From: Chloroflexota bacterium
GTDB taxonomy: Bacteria; Chloroflexota; Anaerolineae; 4572-78; J111
Reading direction: 5' to 3'
Assembly: GCA_016860845.1 (NCBI GenBank)
Contig: BOKF01000002.1
Location: 310,001 to 374,000 of the forward strand
DNA: 64,000 bases
Shown: one piece after another, positions 60,769-64,000 of the stretch
Layout of the letters: each line of letters starts with the position of its first letter
Numbering within the stretch: the first letter of the stretch is position 1
Made by a program: the position numbers and the translations under genes
The notes under the pieces: generated by a model
Databases searched by the model: none
What the model was told of the DNA's origin: nothing
Seen by the model: only the letters and a program-made list of their open reading frames with translations

Positions 60769-62574
60769 ATGACCGAAAATCGAAAATCAAAAATACCCAA
60801 AGGGTACGACGTCGAAAATCAAAAATCGAAAATTGGGGCTATTGTACGTATTGCCGGCCCGGTTGTGGTGGCCCAGGGGCTGGACAGCGTCCGTCTTTAT
60901 GATGTGGTCCATGTCGGCCATTTGCGGTTGGTCGGCGAGGTAATCCGCCTGGCCAACGACCTGGCCACCATCCAGGTTTACGAAGATACTGGCGGCCTGC
61001 GGGTCGGCGAACCGGTCTTGAGCAGCGGCAGTCCTTTTACCGTCGAGTTAGGGCCGGGACTCCTCGGCTCTATCTTTGATGGCATCCAGCGCCCTTTGCC
61101 GGTATTACGCCAGCAGCAGGGAGATTTTATCGCCCGCGGCGGGACAGCCCCGGCCCTGGACCGCCAGAAATTGTGGGAGTTCGAGCCGCGCGTCCAGGTC
61201 GGCCAGCATGTCTCGGAAGGCGACCTGCTGGGAGTTGTGAAGGAGACAGCCTACCTGGAGCATGGCCTCCTCGTACCACTGGGTTTCAATGGCGTGGTTG
61301 AAGAAATCCGGCCTGGCCCGCACCCCATCGAGCAGACAATCGTGCTGGTTCGCCTTGACGGGAGGCCGTTAAGCGCGCCGCCGCTGGAATTGAGCATGCT
61401 GCAGCGCTGGCCGGCCCGTCAAGCCCGCCCCCACCGGGGCAAGCTTGACCCGACCACGCCGCTGGTGACGGGTCAGCGGGTGGTTGACACCTTTTTTCCG
61501 ATCACGAAAGGCGGCACGGCCATTATCCCCGGTGGCTTTGGCTCCGGCAAAACGGTCCTCGAGCAGACCCTGGCCAAGTGGGCCAATGCCGACATCATTG
61601 TCTACGTGGGCTGCGGCGAGCGCGGCAACGAAATGACCGACGTGTTGGAGGAATTTCCCAAATTGGAGGACCCCAACACGGGAGGCGCGTTGATGGATCG
61701 GACCATTCTGGTCGCCAACACCTCGAATATGCCGGTGGCTGCCCGCGAGGCCAGCATTTATACCGGCATTGCCATGGCCGAGTATTTCCGCGATATGGGT
61801 TACGATGTGGCCCTGATGGCCGACTCGACCTCGCGCTGGGGTGAAGCGCTGCGGGAGGTCTCCGGCCGGCTGGAGGAGATGCCCGGCGAGGAAGGCTATC
61901 CGGCTTACCTGCTCAGCCGCCTGGCCGAGTTCTACGAACGCGGCGGGCGCATAAGCTGCCTGGGCCAGCCTGAGCGCACCGGCTCGGTCACGCTTGTCGG
62001 GGCGGTTTCGCCGCCCGGCGGGGATTTCTCGGAACCGATGACCCAGAACTCCTTGCGCGTGACCGGCGCCTTTTGGGGCCTGGATACCGATCTGGCCCGC
62101 CGGCGGCACTTCCCGGCTATCAACTGGATCAGCAGCTACTCCCAATACAATTTGGACGATTGGTTCAATCGCCAGGTGGCCGAAGATTGGGCCGGCCAGC
62201 GGCAGCGCGCCCGTGCCCTGCTGCAACGCGAGACCGAGTTACAGGAGATTGTGCAACTCGTCGGGGCCGATGCCCTGGCCGAGGCCGAGAAAGCGGATCT
62301 GGCCATTGGCCGGCTGCTGCGCGAGGACTTCCTCCAGCAGTCCGCCATCGGCGACGATGCTTTTTGCCCGTTGGAAAAAACTTATTGGCTGCTCAAAGTG
62401 ATTCTGACCTTTTACAAGTATCTCACCGACGCCCTCCAGCGGGCCGTTCCCCTGGAACAGGCGCTTACGCCCGCGCTGCTGGATCAAATTGCCCGCATGA
62501 AGGAGTGGCCGCCCGGCGTGGCTCCCAACCGCGCCCGTGAACTGATAACCCACATCGAAAATGCCTTTCGGTAG
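60769..62574 (+). CDS. ntpA: V/A-type ATP synthase catalytic subunit A
   Basis: 601 residues. Core: [14 protein letters not shown] at the N-terminus, P-loop [10 protein letters not shown] (about 255-264), catalytic [13 protein letters not shown] (the E of the A-type GERG) and [20 protein letters not shown], then [20 protein letters not shown] and a non-homologous insert (about 100-210, [11 protein letters not shown] and [14 protein letters not shown]) typical of A versus B subunits. The first 22 residues, [20 protein letters not shown], are unlike the family and are encoded by AAAATC-type tandem repeats, with no ribosome-binding site upstream. The expected partners B and D do not follow. Confidence 0.92.
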   Translation: MTENRKSKIPKGYDVENQKSKIGAIVRIAGPVVVAQGLDSVRLYDVVHVGHLRLVGEVIRLANDLATIQVYEDTGGLRVGEPVLSSGSPFTVELGPGLLGSIFDGIQRPLPVLRQQQGDFIARGGTAPALDRQKLWEFEPRVQVGQHVSEGDLLGVVKETAYLEHGLLVPLGFNGVVEEIRPGPHPIEQTIVLVRLDGRPLSAPPLELSMLQRWPARQARPHRGKLDPTTPLVTGQRVVDTFFPITKGGTAIIPGGFGSGKTVLEQTLAKWANADIIVYVGCGERGNEMTDVLEEFPKLEDPNTGGALMDRTILVANTSNMPVAAREASIYTGIAMAEYFRDMGYDVALMADSTSRWGEALREVSGRLEEMPGEEGYPAYLLSRLAEFYERGGRISCLGQPERTGSVTLVGAVSPPGGDFSEPMTQNSLRVTGAFWGLDTDLARRRHFPAINWISSYSQYNLDDWFNRQVAEDWAGQRQRARALLQRETELQEIVQLVGADALAEAEKADLAIGRLLREDFLQQSAIGDDAFCPLEKTYWLLKVILTFYKYLTDALQRAVPLEQALTPALLDQIARMKEWPPGVAPNRARELITHIENAFR

Positions 62575-62614
62575 ATGGTAGGGGGATAAATACAGGACAA
62601 GATTTATTAGTTTT

Positions 62615-62759
62615 AGGCAACTCCAAGAAAGTAATTATCCAAAGTCCGTGATACGTAATGCGTGATGCGTGATGGTATCCAGGCAAGATTTCTTACGCAT
62701 CACGTATCACGCATCAAGCCAGTGAGAATAATTGGATGATTTAAATCTTGGAACTGCCT
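62615..62759. mobile_element. 145-bp MITE-like element, copy B
   Basis: Almost identical to 11165-11302, differing by one extra GCGTGAT unit and a few bases, with ends AGGCAACTCCAAGA and TCTTGGAACTGCCT. It lies 40 bp after the ATPase A gene and 21 bp before the next gene, exactly where the B and D genes would be expected. Confidence 0.85.
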
Positions 62760-62780
62760 TAGTGACCAAGGGAGGATACT

Positions 62781-64000
62781 ATGGCAAATCGAATAACAAA
62801 ACTTATATTCGGCACTGGCCTGGCGATCATTGCTTTGCTGGCAGCCCTGATCATATTGGCTGGCCCGGTATTCGCCGCCGATCAATGCGCTGATCCTAGC
62901 GGCGGTATATGTTTCACCACTATTCAAGCTGCTATTAACGCCGCCGGCAGCGGCGACACGGTGCGGGTCGTGGCCGGGACTTACCCCGAACGGGTCGTCA
63001 TTACCAAAAATTTGACCTTATTAGGCGGCTGTACGACGAGCGCATGTACCACCCGCAACCTGGGAACCAGCATCATCAACGGAGGTGGCAGCGGCGTCGT
63101 CATAAGTATCACCAACGGCGCGGCGGTGACCATTGACGGCTTTACCATTACCGGCGGCAACGGTACGACGAACAACGGTCAGGGAGGTGGTATCTCTATC
63201 CGCCAGGCAACGGCGGTCATTCGTAACAACGTGATTAGTGCCAATATCGCCAGCACTAACTCTGGTCTTGGTGGCGTTGGCGGCGGTGTTTATGTTATCA
63301 GCAGCACCAACCCGGTGGGCATTTATAATAATACTATCCAGGCTAATATGGCCTATTCGGTCACTTCAGGCAGCGAATTTGGGTTCGGCGGTGGTCTCAC
63401 CATTGATACTGCCAGTTCGGCTATCATCACCGGCAATCAGGTTCTATCAAACATAGCGGTGAAGACTCAAGTTCCCTCGACGGATGCTAACGGCTACGGC
63501 GGCGGCATTGCCGTTGCCGGTGACTCCGTTACCCTTGCCAACAACACTATCCGAGGTAACTTGGGCATCGCCAGCGGGCACCAAGGCTTTGGCGGCGGAA
63601 TCAATATCTATAGTACCCCACTGGTCACACTGACCAACAACGTCATCGTCCAGAATACAGCTATTATTTCCGGTACTTATGGAGGGGGTGGCGGCATGAC
63701 TCTCGATCCTGGTACAAATTCCGGGGCCAGGTATATAGTGACCAGCAACACAGTCATGAGCAATACGGCTGTGGTTACGGCTTCTTCCTCCGCCATACCT
63801 CAGGATACTTCAGGTGACGGCGGTGGTATCCGGGTGGATGGTTTCAATGCCACCAACGAAAATCTCACCTTGAACGGAAACCATATCATCGGCAACATGG
63901 CCGTCCGCCGGATGACCACGTCCGGCAATGACTCTAAAGGACATGCTGAGGGAGGTGGACTGCTTGTTCGCAACCTTACCACTGTACTCATCCTCAACAA
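62781..64000 (+). CDS. secreted beta-helix repeat protein, cut by the window edge
   Basis: An open frame of 406 codons without a stop. The signal peptide is MANRITKLIFGTGLAIIALL with a cleavage point near GPVFAADQ. Next come ICFTTIQAAINAAGSGDTVR and AGTYPERVVITKNLTLLGGC, the standard opening of right-handed beta-helix proteins, then repeated coils with NNTI, GGG and TGGN motifs (GGGINIYSTPLVTLTNNVIV). It resembles the protein at 13687 but is not near-identical; the family is common in secreted proteins of Chloroflexota. Its position after the truncated ATPase operon suggests it moved in or that the B and D genes were removed. AAGGGAGG precedes the ATG. Confidence 0.75.
   Translation, partial: MANRITKLIFGTGLAIIALLAALIILAGPVFAADQCADPSGGICFTTIQAAINAAGSGDTVRVVAGTYPERVVITKNLTLLGGCTTSACTTRNLGTSIINGGGSGVVISITNGAAVTIDGFTITGGNGTTNNGQGGGISIRQATAVIRNNVISANIASTNSGLGGVGGGVYVISSTNPVGIYNNTIQANMAYSVTSGSEFGFGGGLTIDTASSAIITGNQVLSNIAVKTQVPSTDANGYGGGIAVAGDSVTLANNTIRGNLGIASGHQGFGGGINIYSTPLVTLTNNVIVQNTAIISGTYGGGGGMTLDPGTNSGARYIVTSNTVMSNTAVVTASSSAIPQDTSGDGGGIRVDGFNATNENLTLNGNHIIGNMAVRRMTTSGNDSKGHAEGGGLLVRNLTTVLILN

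Noticed and set aside
61369..62226. 285-codon frame opposite ATPase subunit A
   Set aside because: Antisense shadow of a strongly conserved catalytic subunit.
62615..62759. Considered as an attachment site of an integrative element
   Set aside because: No integrase, tRNA or second att-like copy flanking a coherent island; the copy at 11165 and the inverted ends fit a MITE better.

Overview
The window reads as a stretch of a bacterial chromosome from a member of the Chloroflexota, probably near Anaerolineae, Caldilineae or Ardenticatenia. This is an inference. It rests on a V/A-type ATP synthase operon, secreted proteins ending in a YLPxIxK-like motif, beta-helix and DUF11-type surface proteins, and many palindromic intergenic repeats. 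No rRNA, tRNA or CRISPR array was seen. Coding density is high and most genes lie in short strand-consistent blocks.

Layout. 1-9.6 kb: PEP-synthase regulator, a GlsB-type membrane protein, a fused CoA-transferase, a membrane-anchored hypothetical, a single-chain MmeI-type restriction-modification enzyme and a berberine-bridge-type flavoenzyme, separated by mobile palindromic repeats. 9.8-16.8 kb: MFS transporter, a DUF166 protein with a structured leader, an orphan ABC ATPase whose permease is reduced to a stub, a beta-helix surface protein, and a HEPN/MNT module lodged at its 3' end beside a duplicate fragment of that end. 17-25.4 kb: CheY-like regulator, clpS-clpA, and a galactitol-type PTS operon (IIC, unknown membrane protein, IIA, IIB) that runs into ATP-dependent PEP carboxykinase. 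25.4-35 kb: a 2,866-residue cyclic beta-glucan-synthase-like protein behind a double universal stress protein. 35.3-39.7 kb: a four-gene operon of small-molecule-type proteins and a fumarase/aspartase-superfamily lyase. 39.7-50.3 kb: a mostly minus-strand metal/stress region with a P1B ATPase, HMA chaperone, Crp/Fnr regulator, DUF488, Rnk, a two-component system, cupin, DUF3565, an ArsP-type permease and ArsR. 50.5-54 kb: a secreted subtilase. 54.9-62.6 kb: BCAM0308 protein, a cNMP-domain protein, then V/A-ATPase genes G/H-I-K-E-C-F-A. The B and D genes are absent; the operon is followed by a 145-bp mobile repeat and a second beta-helix gene that runs off the window.

Regulation is the most coherent new signal. 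Crp/Fnr-type palindromes (RTGAC-N4-GTCAY or close variants) sit exactly 24 nt before a -10 hexamer upstream of the ABC ATPase, the first beta-helix gene and the PTS operon, and 25 nt before one on the minus strand upstream of the subtilase. A Crp/Fnr regulator with an FNR-type recognition helix is encoded in the window. A second candidate regulon is marked by two 50-bp elements (44/50 identical, about 11-bp direct repeats) upstream of the DUF488/Rnk operon and of the cupin gene, on either side of an OmpR-type two-component system. ArsR has near-perfect operators at its own gene and at the permease.

Functional themes are PEP metabolism (PEP-synthase regulator, PTS, PEP carboxykinase), energy or oxygen stress, metal efflux, ion-motive ATPase and cell-surface proteins. 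Several decayed genes and repeat insertions show active rearrangement.
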